From the NCBI GenBank assembly GCA_022837205.1, contig JALHEL010000076.1, forward strand, positions 1 through 7,700: a DNA stretch of 7,700 bases, written 5' to 3'. The DNA comes from Leptolinea sp. Its GTDB lineage: Bacteria; Chloroflexota; Anaerolineae; Anaerolineales; Anaerolineaceae. Positions 1 to 6,187 of the stretch are shown here, piece after piece (position 1 is the first letter of the stretch; each line of letters begins with the position of its first letter). The position numbers and the translations under genes are program-made. The notes beneath the pieces were generated by a model. It saw only the letters and a list, made by a program, of their open reading frames with translations. It was not told the DNA's origin and made no database searches.

Positions 1-286
1 CAAACAAAGCAAACCCGTCATGATGTTTCGCGGTAAAACAAAGGTAACGGGTTCCCCAACGAAGGGCGGATTCCGCGATTTTGTCGGCATCAAATTCAAA
101 CGGATCAAATTGAGCGGCAAGCTGCTCATATTCAGACAGCGGAATATTCAAGTCATTCATGATCCATTCGGAAAAGAACGGCGTAACTTTTCCTTTGTAT
201 TCGCCGCCCAAAAGGGAATACAAGCCAAAATGGATAAATAATCCATATTTCGCATCAAGAAACCAGTTTTTCGGATATGAACTCAT
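1..286 (-). CDS. Alpha-L-fucosidase, GH29 family, N-terminal 95 residues (cut by window edge)
   Basis: This is the start of a glycoside hydrolase family 29 enzyme, which removes terminal alpha-L-fucose from glycans with retention of configuration. The frame opens at ATG 286-284 and runs off the left edge without a stop. Visible family blocks are GLFIHFGLYS (residues 15-24), the EW pair (E40-W41), EYEQLAAQFDP (52-62) and the hallmark KHHDGF (87-92). In characterised GH29 enzymes the equivalent His, Glu-Trp and His-His residues line the fucose pocket. The catalytic nucleophile Asp and the acid/base residue lie beyond the window and cannot be checked. The start is supported by AAAGGA seven bases upstream. 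The catalytic domain begins almost at residue 1 and no signal peptide is seen, so a cytoplasmic location is inferred. The gene follows oppF after 45 nt on the same strand and is probably co-transcribed with it. Family assignment is firm; substrate linkage is unknown. Confidence 0.92.
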   Translation of the reverse strand, partial: MSSYPKNWFLDAKYGLFIHFGLYSLLGGEYKGKVTPFFSEWIMNDLNIPLSEYEQLAAQFDPFEFDADKIAESALRWGTRYLCFTAKHHDGFALF

Positions 287-299
287 AAAGGAATCCTTT
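287..299 (-). promoter_or_regulatory. Fucosidase ribosome binding site inside a short palindrome
   Basis: On the minus strand the sequence before the fucosidase ATG reads AAAGGATTCCTTT. The AAAGGA is a good Shine-Dalgarno site with a 7-nt spacer and fixes the start at 286. The same 13 bases form a perfect odd palindrome, so in RNA AAAGG could pair with CCUUU across a 3-nt loop and partly mask the site. The pairing is seen in the sequence; any effect on translation is inference. Confidence 0.6.
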
Positions 300-301
300 C
301 G

Positions 302-329
302 ATCGGATTTTTCGCAGTTAAAAATCGAT
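302..329 (-). repeat. Inverted repeat between oppF and the fucosidase
   Basis: GATTTTT (306-312) and AAAAATC (320-326) form a perfect 7-bp inverted repeat around a 7-nt loop. Skipping G305 extends it by three more pairs (302-304 with 327-329). No U-run follows on the minus strand, so it does not look like an intrinsic terminator, and readthrough from oppF into the fucosidase is expected. It overlaps a 12-bp palindrome (321-332) that reaches the oppF stop codon. It may be an intercistronic hairpin or chance in AT-rich sequence. Confidence 0.35.
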
Positions 330-331
330 TT

Positions 332-1303
332 TCAGCGATCCGTAAGATGACAGGCGACAAAATGCCCCGGTGACACCTCAATTAATTCCGGAGAAACCTC
401 TTTGCATACTTCCGTCACCTGCGGACATCGGGAAGCAAATCGGCATCCGCTTCCCAAATTAATGGGGCTGGGCAGACTTCCCTGCAGCACAATCCGTTTC
501 CGGCTTTTTTCCAAATTCGGATCAGCCAAAGGAATCGCAGACAACAACGCTTGTGTATACGGATGCAAAGAATTTGCAAATAATTCATCAGCGGTTGTTA
601 ATTCCACCAGACTGCCCAGATACATCACACCGACCCGATCGCTGATATGTTTAATCATAGATAAATCGTGGGCGATAAACAAATAAGTCAGTCCGCGCTT
701 TTCCTGTAAATCCTGAAGGAGGTTGACAATTTGAGCTTGAATCGAGACATCCAATGCGGAAATCGGTTCATCGGCAATGACAAAATCCGGGTTGACTGCA
801 AGCGCTCGGGCGATGCCGATCCGTTGTCGCTGTCCACCGGAAAATTCATGCGGATAACGGTTTGCATGTTCCCTTTGCAGTCCGACCGTTTGAAGCAGCT
901 CCACTACCATTTCCTCTCGCTCTTTCTTATCGGCAGCTAGATGATGAGCATCAATCCCCTCAGCAATAATATCCATCACTTTCATGCGTTGATTCAAAGA
1001 GGCATACGGATCTTGAAAGATCATTTGCGCCCGGCGTGTAAATTGAAAACTTTCCCGGGAAGTTAAATCTTTGGTCAAATTCATACCGTCAAACCAAATT
1101 TCTCCGTCAGTCGCATGATAAAGTCGAATCAATGTTCGTCCGAGAGTCGATTTTCCGCAGCCGCTTTCTCCGACCAACCCGAGTGTTTCACCCGGATAAA
1201 TATCGAACGTCACATCGTCAACCGCCTTCAAGGTTAGGTTCTTTCCTACATTAAAATACTTCTTTAAATTTTTAACCGAAACCAAAGGCTGTTTATCCGG
1301 CAT
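332..1303 (-). CDS. oppF: Oligopeptide-type ABC importer, ATP-binding subunit OppF
   Basis: This is the second ATPase of the importer; with OppD it forms the cytoplasmic ATP-hydrolysing pair driving uptake. The 323-residue length is normal. Motifs in order are: Walker A GESGCGKS (45-52), Q-loop FQDP with Q97, ABC signature FSGGQ (154-158), Walker B FVIADE (174-179) and H-loop H212. The C-terminal oligopeptide-transporter extension (about 235-323) carries four cysteines, C287, C293, C300 and C318, in the arrangement of the [4Fe-4S] site seen in related Dpp/Opp importers. The HEFSGGQRQR wording and gene order favour OppF/DppF over OppD. The ATG at 1303-1301 lies within the end of oppD (11-nt overlap) with GAGGTG just upstream, consistent with translational coupling. 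The gene ends with TGA. All catalytic motifs are intact, so it should be active. Subfamily (Opp, Dpp or App) cannot be settled from the ATPase. Confidence 0.95.
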   Translation of the reverse strand: MPDKQPLVSVKNLKKYFNVGKNLTLKAVDDVTFDIYPGETLGLVGESGCGKSTLGRTLIRLYHATDGEIWFDGMNLTKDLTSRESFQFTRRAQMIFQDPYASLNQRMKVMDIIAEGIDAHHLAADKKEREEMVVELLQTVGLQREHANRYPHEFSGGQRQRIGIARALAVNPDFVIADEPISALDVSIQAQIVNLLQDLQEKRGLTYLFIAHDLSMIKHISDRVGVMYLGSLVELTTADELFANSLHPYTQALLSAIPLADPNLEKSRKRIVLQGSLPSPINLGSGCRFASRCPQVTEVCKEVSPELIEVSPGHFVACHLTDR

Positions 1304-2300
1304 TTCGCACCTCGCTGATCATTCTTTTTGCCCGCGGATCGTGCAGCCAGCAAGCGGATTCGTGATGGTTCTCAAAAGGAGTAAAGGCCGGTGGATATTG
1401 CCGGCAAACCTTTAAAGTATACGAACATCGAGCGGCAAAAGGACAGCCTTTCGGAGGATCTGTCAGATCAGGCGGGGTTCCCAAAATCGTAAATAACTTG
1501 TCCGTTTTTTCATGAAGTTTCGGTACGGCAGCCAACAATCCTTTGGTATACGGATGTTGCGGATGATAGAAAATATCTTCCACGCTGCCGTTTTCCACAA
1601 TCTTGCCTCCGTACATCACATAAACGCGATCGGCGATATTGGCAACCACGCCCAAATTATGAGTAATAATAATGATAGAAGTATTAATCTTTTCCTGCAG
1701 TTCTTTCATTAAATCAAGGATTTGTGCCTGGATGGTCACATCCAAAGCGGTCGTCGGCTCATCGGCAATTAATACCTTGGGATCACAAGCCAAAGCAATT
1801 GCGATAATGATCCGTTGCCGCATACCTCCGGATAATTGATGGGGATATTGCTTGAAACGGGTCTCGGGATTGGAAATTCCCACCAAATCAATGATCTCAA
1901 TAGCGCGTCGTTTCATCTCATCCCGACTTAAATCTTTTCGATGGTTTTTCAATACTTCGACGATTTGGTTCCCGACCGTCATGGTCGGATTCAAACTGGT
2001 CATCGGATCCTGAAAGATCATGGATATATCCGAGCCGCGTATTTTCAGCATCTCTTTTTCGCTGAGCGTTGTAAGCTCTTTCCCCTCCAATCGAACCGAT
2101 CCTTCGGTAATCGAACCGGTTGAAGGCAGCAGTTGCATAACGCTTTTTACCGTAATCGTCTTACCGCTGCCGGATTCACCGACGATGGCAACGGTTTCCT
2201 TTTTATCCAGGTCAAAACTGACACCGCGAACCGCTTGAATTCTGCCCAATTCCGTTTTGATTTCGACATGGAGATTCTCCACCTGTAATATTTTTCCCAT
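1293..2300 (-). CDS. oppD: Oligopeptide-type ABC importer, ATP-binding subunit OppD
   Basis: This is the first ATPase of the importer, partner of OppF on the cytoplasmic face of OppB/OppC. The 335-residue length is typical. Motifs are: Walker A GESGSGKT (41-48), Q-loop FQDP with Q97, signature LSGGM (156-160), Walker B VLIADE (176-181), D-loop ALD and H-loop H214. The C-terminal extension includes HPYTKGLLAAVP (249-260) and a four-cysteine cluster C286, C292, C299 and C317, with the same spacing as in OppF, fitting the [4Fe-4S] site of the family. The start at 2300 is supported by AGGAGG at 2310-2305, whose first bases overlap the oppC stop codon TAG, so the two genes are probably coupled. 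The gene stops with TAA inside the oppF start region. No degraded motif is seen. Confidence 0.95.
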   Translation of the reverse strand: MGKILQVENLHVEIKTELGRIQAVRGVSFDLDKKETVAIVGESGSGKTITVKSVMQLLPSTGSITEGSVRLEGKELTTLSEKEMLKIRGSDISMIFQDPMTSLNPTMTVGNQIVEVLKNHRKDLSRDEMKRRAIEIIDLVGISNPETRFKQYPHQLSGGMRQRIIIAIALACDPKVLIADEPTTALDVTIQAQILDLMKELQEKINTSIIIITHNLGVVANIADRVYVMYGGKIVENGSVEDIFYHPQHPYTKGLLAAVPKLHEKTDKLFTILGTPPDLTDPPKGCPFAARCSYTLKVCRQYPPAFTPFENHHESACWLHDPRAKRMISEVRNAG

Positions 2301-2308
2301 TCAGCCTC

Positions 2309-3235
2309 CTATTTCCGCATCCGCGGATCAAGCGCATCGCGGAGGCCGTCTCCCAAAATACTGAAACAGACCATAATCAAAACGATGACGATCGCCGGAT
2401 AGATCAAAAGATGGGGAAAATTATGAAGGACCTGATAACCGTTATTAATCAGAACCCCCAAAGATGCGCGAGGCTCACTGAGCCCGATCCCGATAAAGCT
2501 GAGAAATGCTTCGGTAAAAATCGCGCTCGGGATCGTAAACATCGTGTTGATGACAATCACACCCATCGTATTCGGAATCAGATGTTTCAGAATGATTTTT
2601 CGTGAATTTGTACCCAAAATTCTCGCTGCCAAAACGAATTCCTGACTTTTTAATTTAAGGATCTGAGCCCGTACCAATCGAGCCATATTGACCCAGCCGG
2701 TGATGGACATTGCGATAATAATCGTTCCGATACCGGCCGGCATCACCATCATTAACAGAATGATGATGATCAGACTGGGGATTCCCACCAAAATTTCTAT
2801 GATCCGCTGCATCACCGCATCCACTTTACCTCCCGCCAATGCGGAAACCGCTCCGTAGGTCACTCCGACAAATATATCCAAACAGGCGGCGGCAAAGGCG
2901 ATTAATAATGAGATTCTTGTACCATACCAGATCCGGGCAAATTGATCACGTCCGAATTGATCCGTGCCGAAAATGTGTTCCCGGGACGGAAGCTGAAACG
3001 TGTGATGATAATCCGTTTTAGCGTAATCGTAGCTGCTGAAAATCGGTCCGAAAACCGCAAAAAGAAAAATAAGAATCAAAATAAAAAGGCTCACAACGGC
3101 GGCTTTATTCTTTTTTAAACGAATCCAGCCATCCTGAAAAGCCGTCAAACTGGGCTTTGCGATATGTTCTTTTTCATCCAGATTGACTTCCGCTTTTTCG
3201 AATAACTCAAGTGGTAAATCCCAATAATTTTCCAT
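2309..3235 (-). CDS. oppC: Oligopeptide-type ABC importer, permease subunit OppC
   Basis: This is one of two inner-membrane permeases forming the translocation path. At 308 residues it has usual OppC length. A cytoplasmic N-terminal tail (1-45) precedes a first membrane segment at about 47-67. The exposed block FGTDQFGRDQF (89-99), typical of OppC/DppC, comes before the transporter core. Further hydrophobic segments lie near 107-130, 145-165, 168-185, 222-245 and 275-296. The EAA coupling loop that docks on the ATPase is at about 201-221 (AARILGTN then KHLIPN). The protein ends DALDPRMRK, as usual for the family. It begins 3 nt after the oppB stop, with AAGGA about 10 nt before the ATG inside the oppB end. 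It ends in TAG, overlapping the oppD ribosome binding site. Confidence 0.95.
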   Translation of the reverse strand: MENYWDLPLELFEKAEVNLDEKEHIAKPSLTAFQDGWIRLKKNKAAVVSLFILILIFLFAVFGPIFSSYDYAKTDYHHTFQLPSREHIFGTDQFGRDQFARIWYGTRISLLIAFAAACLDIFVGVTYGAVSALAGGKVDAVMQRIIEILVGIPSLIIIILLMMVMPAGIGTIIIAMSITGWVNMARLVRAQILKLKSQEFVLAARILGTNSRKIILKHLIPNTMGVIVINTMFTIPSAIFTEAFLSFIGIGLSEPRASLGVLINNGYQVLHNFPHLLIYPAIVIVLIMVCFSILGDGLRDALDPRMRK

Positions 3236-3238
3236 GGC

Positions 3239-4177
3239 TTATTCGTCCTTATTTCCCTGAATACGTATTCTGGGATCGATGACGGAGTAGAGAATATCCA
3301 CGATCATAACCACCAAAATATAAAATGCACTGTAAAAAATCGTTAATCCCATAATTGTTGCATAATCATTGCTTTTAATACTTTCGACGAACAGACTGCC
3401 GATGCCGGGGACCGAAAAAATGCTCTCCACCGCCAAGGATCCGGTCAAAAGATTGACCACGATCGGGCCCAGAATCGTTACTACCGGAATAATCGAATTT
3501 CGGACTGCATGGGCCATCAACACCTGAAATTGATTCAATCCCTTGGCGCGGGCGGTGATAATGTAATCCTGTTCTAAAACATCCAACATCTCGGTTCGGA
3601 TAAAACGGGCGAACATAGCCGTTGCGCCAAAGGAGAGCGCAATCGATGGCAAAACGGAATGTGCCCATGTCCCCCAAAAGGCAACCGGTAAGATACCCCA
3701 TTTCAAACCGACATAATATTGAAGCAACGCGGCAACAACAAAATTCGGAACCGAAACACCCAGAACAGCCAGAACCATAGTGAAATAATCGATGCCGCTG
3801 TTATGTTTCCAAGCGGCGATAATCCCCAGCGTTAATCCGACGGCAAGCCCAAGTAAAACAGCTTGTAATCCGATTAAAACCGAAGGCCAAATCCTGCCGA
3901 AGATCACGTCTTTAACGGTTCTTCCGGTATAGAAGAACGAAACTCCCAAATCGCCGTGAATCAGATTATTCAGATACTTTAAATATTGGACAGAAACGGG
4001 TTGATCCAATCCGTATTTTTCAAGCAACTGTTTTTGTTGTTGTGGCGGCATTTGTGAAAATCGTTCCGAATCAAACGGCGTTCCGGGCAAGCGTTTCATC
4101 AGAAAGAAAGTCGCGGTAATAATAATGAGCAATGTAATGAACAGATAAAGAATTCTTTTTAAAATATACTTCCCCAT
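3239..4177 (-). CDS. oppB: Oligopeptide-type ABC importer, permease subunit OppB
   Basis: This is the second membrane subunit, pairing with OppC. The 312-residue length is normal. The N-terminus MGKYILKRIL leads straight into the first membrane segment (about 9-28), as in OppB/DppB. An external stretch (30-95) contains the family sequence YGLDQPVSVQYLKYL (55-69) and GDLGVSF (75-81). Later segments lie near 99-122, 132-157, 173-193, 230-253 and 273-300. The EAA loop is at about 205-231 (TARAKGLN then VRNSIIP), followed by ESIFSVPGIG (251-260), a strongly conserved OppB block. The ATG at 4177-4175 is preceded by AAAGGAG with a 4-nt spacer. A 220-nt spacer with hairpins separates it from oppA, whereas oppC follows after 3 nt. 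Confidence 0.95.
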   Translation of the reverse strand: MGKYILKRILYLFITLLIIITATFFLMKRLPGTPFDSERFSQMPPQQQKQLLEKYGLDQPVSVQYLKYLNNLIHGDLGVSFFYTGRTVKDVIFGRIWPSVLIGLQAVLLGLAVGLTLGIIAAWKHNSGIDYFTMVLAVLGVSVPNFVVAALLQYYVGLKWGILPVAFWGTWAHSVLPSIALSFGATAMFARFIRTEMLDVLEQDYIITARAKGLNQFQVLMAHAVRNSIIPVVTILGPIVVNLLTGSLAVESIFSVPGIGSLFVESIKSNDYATIMGLTIFYSAFYILVVMIVDILYSVIDPRIRIQGNKDE

Positions 4178-4325
4178 ATCACTCCTTTCTTCCTTGTTTG
4201 AACAAAGGGCTCTTCATGGTTTTGATGGTTTCGTGATTCTTTGAGATAAATATCAAGATCATTGTTTTTCTTCGAAATTTGAACCGCCAGAAATTTACTT
4301 TACTGCTTTTGTCAAAAACCGATCC

Positions 4326-4359
4326 CCGACAGCCGGTAAAAATTCTCACCGGCTGCCGG
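4326..4359 (-). terminator. GC-rich hairpin between oppA and oppB (possible partial terminator or mRNA stabiliser)
   Basis: In the minus-strand transcript two 12-nt arms pair across a 10-nt loop with one G-U wobble (4348-4359 with 4326-4337; the inner 8 bp, CAGCCGGT with ACCGGCTG, are perfect). A short T-run (GGTTTTTG) follows about seven bases downstream, further than in a classical intrinsic terminator; pairing AACCG with the later CGGTT would bring the U-run next to a longer bulged stem. A hairpin after a binding-protein gene commonly limits readthrough or protects the upstream message, giving more OppA than permease. That role is inferred. The rest of the 4178-4397 spacer shows the AT-rich hairpin described separately, the oppB Shine-Dalgarno site, an isolated TTGACA, and no convincing gene. 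Confidence 0.5.
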
Positions 4360-4372
4360 TTATCTCTATTTT

Positions 4373-4397
4373 TCTTTTCGATCAAAAAACGAAAAGA
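4373..4397 (-). repeat. AT-rich inverted repeat immediately after the oppA stop
   Basis: TCTTTTCG (4373-4380) and CGAAAAGA (4390-4397) are perfect 8-bp arms separated by 9 nt. The repeat starts at the base next to the oppA stop codon. On the minus strand the 3' arm is followed by an A-run, not a U-run, so it is not a standard terminator in the direction of the genes. With the GC-rich hairpin 14 nt downstream it gives the oppA message a double-hairpin 3' end, which could slow 3' exonucleases. Confidence 0.4.
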
Positions 4398-6131
4398 CTA
4401 TTTAATTCTGGCGTATTTAAACTCAATCGGATTTCCAAACGGGTGGGTTACCAAATTCTCGATATTACTCTTCTGCAGGTAAGCAAATCCGCGATAATAA
4501 AGAGGCGAAATTACGGCATCGGTGTCCAATAAAATCTTTTCGGCATCGAGCATCATGGTCAGCCGTTTCGCTTCATCTGTTTCTTTTTTCGCATCCGCAA
4601 TTAGCTTGTTATAGGTTTCGTTTGAGTAATTGCCGCGATAAGGAGTTCCGTTTGTCCATAAGTCCAGATAGGTCATTGCGTCATCATAATCGGCGCCCCA
4701 AGCGGTAATAGCAAATTGATAGTTATTGTTATCCATCAGTTCATTGCGGGCCTTACTGGTTTTTGAATCGATTGCGACATCAATCCCCAAATTATCCTTA
4801 AACTGGCTTTGAACGAACGTGGCAACCGTCTTTGTCACCGAATCATCGGCAATGAGTAAAGTGAGCTGCGGCGCTTCGCCTAATTCTTCAACACCCTTCG
4901 CCCAATATTCTTTCGCTTTTTCGGGATCGAACGGAGAGAGGTTTCCGTTTAATTCGCGGAAAGTCGATGTTCCGTCACCGGCAACGCCGAAGGAAACAAG
5001 TCCTTCTGCCGCAGCGGAACCGTCGGCAAGAATGGTATCGGCAAGGATCGAACGATCGATCGAATAACCTAAAGCTTTACGAATGTTGACATTGTCCAGT
5101 CCCTTGGCAGTCGTGTTGAATTGCAGGTAGGTAGTCCGGAACTCGCTTTGGGAATGAAATTCCGGATCATTTTTATAAACCGCCACATCTGTCGAGGACA
5201 ATAAGACTTTGGATAATTCTCCGGCTTTATATGCATTTAATGCGGCCGATTGGTCTTTGATAATTTTGATATTCACATTCTTGACCGCCACATTCGCCGC
5301 ATCCCAATATTTTTCATTCTTTTCCAGAGTCGTACCGACGACGGGATCATAGCTGGTGATCACATAAGGACCGGAATAAATCATATTTTCGGCTTTTACA
5401 CCGTATTGATCTCCCTGGGAAGTGACGAATTCCTCATTCAACGGGAAATACATGCTCAATGTCGTCAACCGAATAAAATAGGGAGTCGGGGTTTTCAAGT
5501 TAACTTCCAACGTCTTATCATCGATTGCCTTGACGCCAACCTCTTCCGCTTTGACTTTGCCCTCGTTGTATTCGGTTCCGTTGACAATATAGTCATTCAT
5601 GATAAACGAATAACCGTTTGTGGCATCCGGACCCATTTGCTTTAACCAAGCAAAAACAAAATCTTTGGCGGTAATGGGAGTTCCGTTTGACCATTGAATC
5701 CCGTCGCGTAAGGTAAAAGTGTAAGTCAACTTGTCATCGGAAACGGTATAACCGGTCGCCAAAGCCGGTTCGGGTTGATGATCGATTCCGAGGCGATACA
5801 AACCTTCAAAGACATTGTTTAAAACGGTAAAGGATTGAGTATCGGAAGCAGCCCATTGGACCAGTGTTCGAATTTCATTGGTGTCATAAACGGTAATTGT
5901 TCCGGACGCCGTTTCCGGTTTACCGGAAGTTACCGGTTCCGTCGCCACAGTTTCTTCCGTCGCAACGGTTTCTTTTTCAGTTTCGGCTGTCGCCTCTACG
6001 GTCGGTTCCGAAACCGATTCGGTTGAAACGGTTGCCGGTGCGGTTGTTGTACTTTCTTTTGAACCGGAGCAGCCCGTCAATCCGATCAGAACGATGCTGA
6101 TGATCAAAATAAATAACGATAGTTTCTTCAT
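4398..6131 (-). CDS. oppA: Oligopeptide-binding lipoprotein OppA (SBP family 5)
   Basis: This is the extracytoplasmic substrate-binding protein delivering ligand to OppBC. Residues 1-20 are a lipoprotein signal peptide (MKKL, hydrophobic core, lipobox LTGC), with lipidated Cys21 predicted. Residues 22-77 are a low-complexity Thr/Glu/Val/Ser/Ala tether, long for this family. The SBP family 5 fold fills 78-577, with typical blocks LRDGIQWSNGTPITAKDFVFAW (141-162, split here as LRDGIQWSNG and TPITAKDFVFAW), SGPYVI (253-258), NEKYWD (272-277), the IRKALGYSIDR block (350-360) and AWGADYDDAMTYLDLW (477-492). The D481 region matches the ADY motif whose Asp binds the peptide amino terminus in characterised OppA/DppA, favouring peptide-like ligands. 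The start is set by AAGGAG at 6142-6137, 5 nt before ATG 6131. It is the first gene of the opp run and ends in TAG. Fucosylated ligands are possible given the downstream fucosidase. Confidence 0.95.
   Translation of the reverse strand: MKKLSLFILIISIVLIGLTGCSGSKESTTTAPATVSTESVSEPTVEATAETEKETVATEETVATEPVTSGKPETASGTITVYDTNEIRTLVQWAASDTQSFTVLNNVFEGLYRLGIDHQPEPALATGYTVSDDKLTYTFTLRDGIQWSNGTPITAKDFVFAWLKQMGPDATNGYSFIMNDYIVNGTEYNEGKVKAEEVGVKAIDDKTLEVNLKTPTPYFIRLTTLSMYFPLNEEFVTSQGDQYGVKAENMIYSGPYVITSYDPVVGTTLEKNEKYWDAANVAVKNVNIKIIKDQSAALNAYKAGELSKVLLSSTDVAVYKNDPEFHSQSEFRTTYLQFNTTAKGLDNVNIRKALGYSIDRSILADTILADGSAAAEGLVSFGVAGDGTSTFRELNGNLSPFDPEKAKEYWAKGVEELGEAPQLTLLIADDSVTKTVATFVQSQFKDNLGIDVAIDSKTSKARNELMDNNNYQFAITAWGADYDDAMTYLDLWTNGTPYRGNYSNETYNKLIADAKKETDEAKRLTMMLDAEKILLDTDAVISPLYYRGFAYLQKSNIENLVTHPFGNPIEFKYARIK
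5937..5972 (-). repeat. 18-bp tandem duplication in the OppA tether
   Basis: Two adjacent 18-nt units (5955-5972 and 5937-5954) each encode ETVATE and agree at 16 of 18 bases, with both differences at third codon positions. They lie in the Thr/Glu-rich linker (residues 54-65 of OppA). This looks like an old in-frame tandem duplication that lengthened the tether, with silent drift since. Confidence 0.7.
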
Positions 6132-6150
6132 TTTTTCTCCTTAATATATT

Positions 6151-6171
6151 TAAAATGCGGATGGCATTTTA
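6151..6171 (-). repeat. Perfect inverted repeat upstream of oppA
   Basis: TAAAATGC (6151-6158) and GCATTTTA (6164-6171) are perfect 8-bp arms around a 5-nt loop. The repeat sits in the 56-nt gap between the upstream gene's stop (6190-6188) and the oppA ribosome binding site, ending 9 nt before AAGGAG. It could be a regulator-binding operator, an RNA hairpin marking the boundary between two transcripts, or a processing or stability element. No clean U-run follows, and I see no convincing -35/-10 pair in the gap, so function is open. Confidence 0.5.
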
Positions 6172-6187
6172 TTTTCCGTTTGAAAAA

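Noticed and set aside
1..241. Small plus-strand open frames at the left edge
   Set aside because: They are antisense to the fucosidase start, whose conserved GH29 motifs show the minus strand is the coding one.
3375..3701. Minus-strand 108-codon frame nested in oppB in another frame
   Set aside because: It is a shadow of oppB; the OppB reading frame carries all the family motifs.
4310..4315. Perfect TTGACA (-35-like) hexamer on the minus strand upstream of oppB
   Set aside because: No acceptable -10 hexamer occurs 15-19 nt downstream, so a promoter for oppB is not supported.
4179..4385. Minus-strand 68-codon frame in the oppA-oppB spacer, ending next to the oppB start
   Set aside because: It spans the hairpins, has no good ribosome binding site and its composition is unlike the neighbouring proteins. 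A leader peptide cannot be excluded but nothing supports one.
5250..5645. Plus-strand 131-codon open frame antisense to oppA
   Set aside because: It lies wholly within the strongly conserved oppA coding region, its translation is not protein-like, and it has no ribosome binding site.
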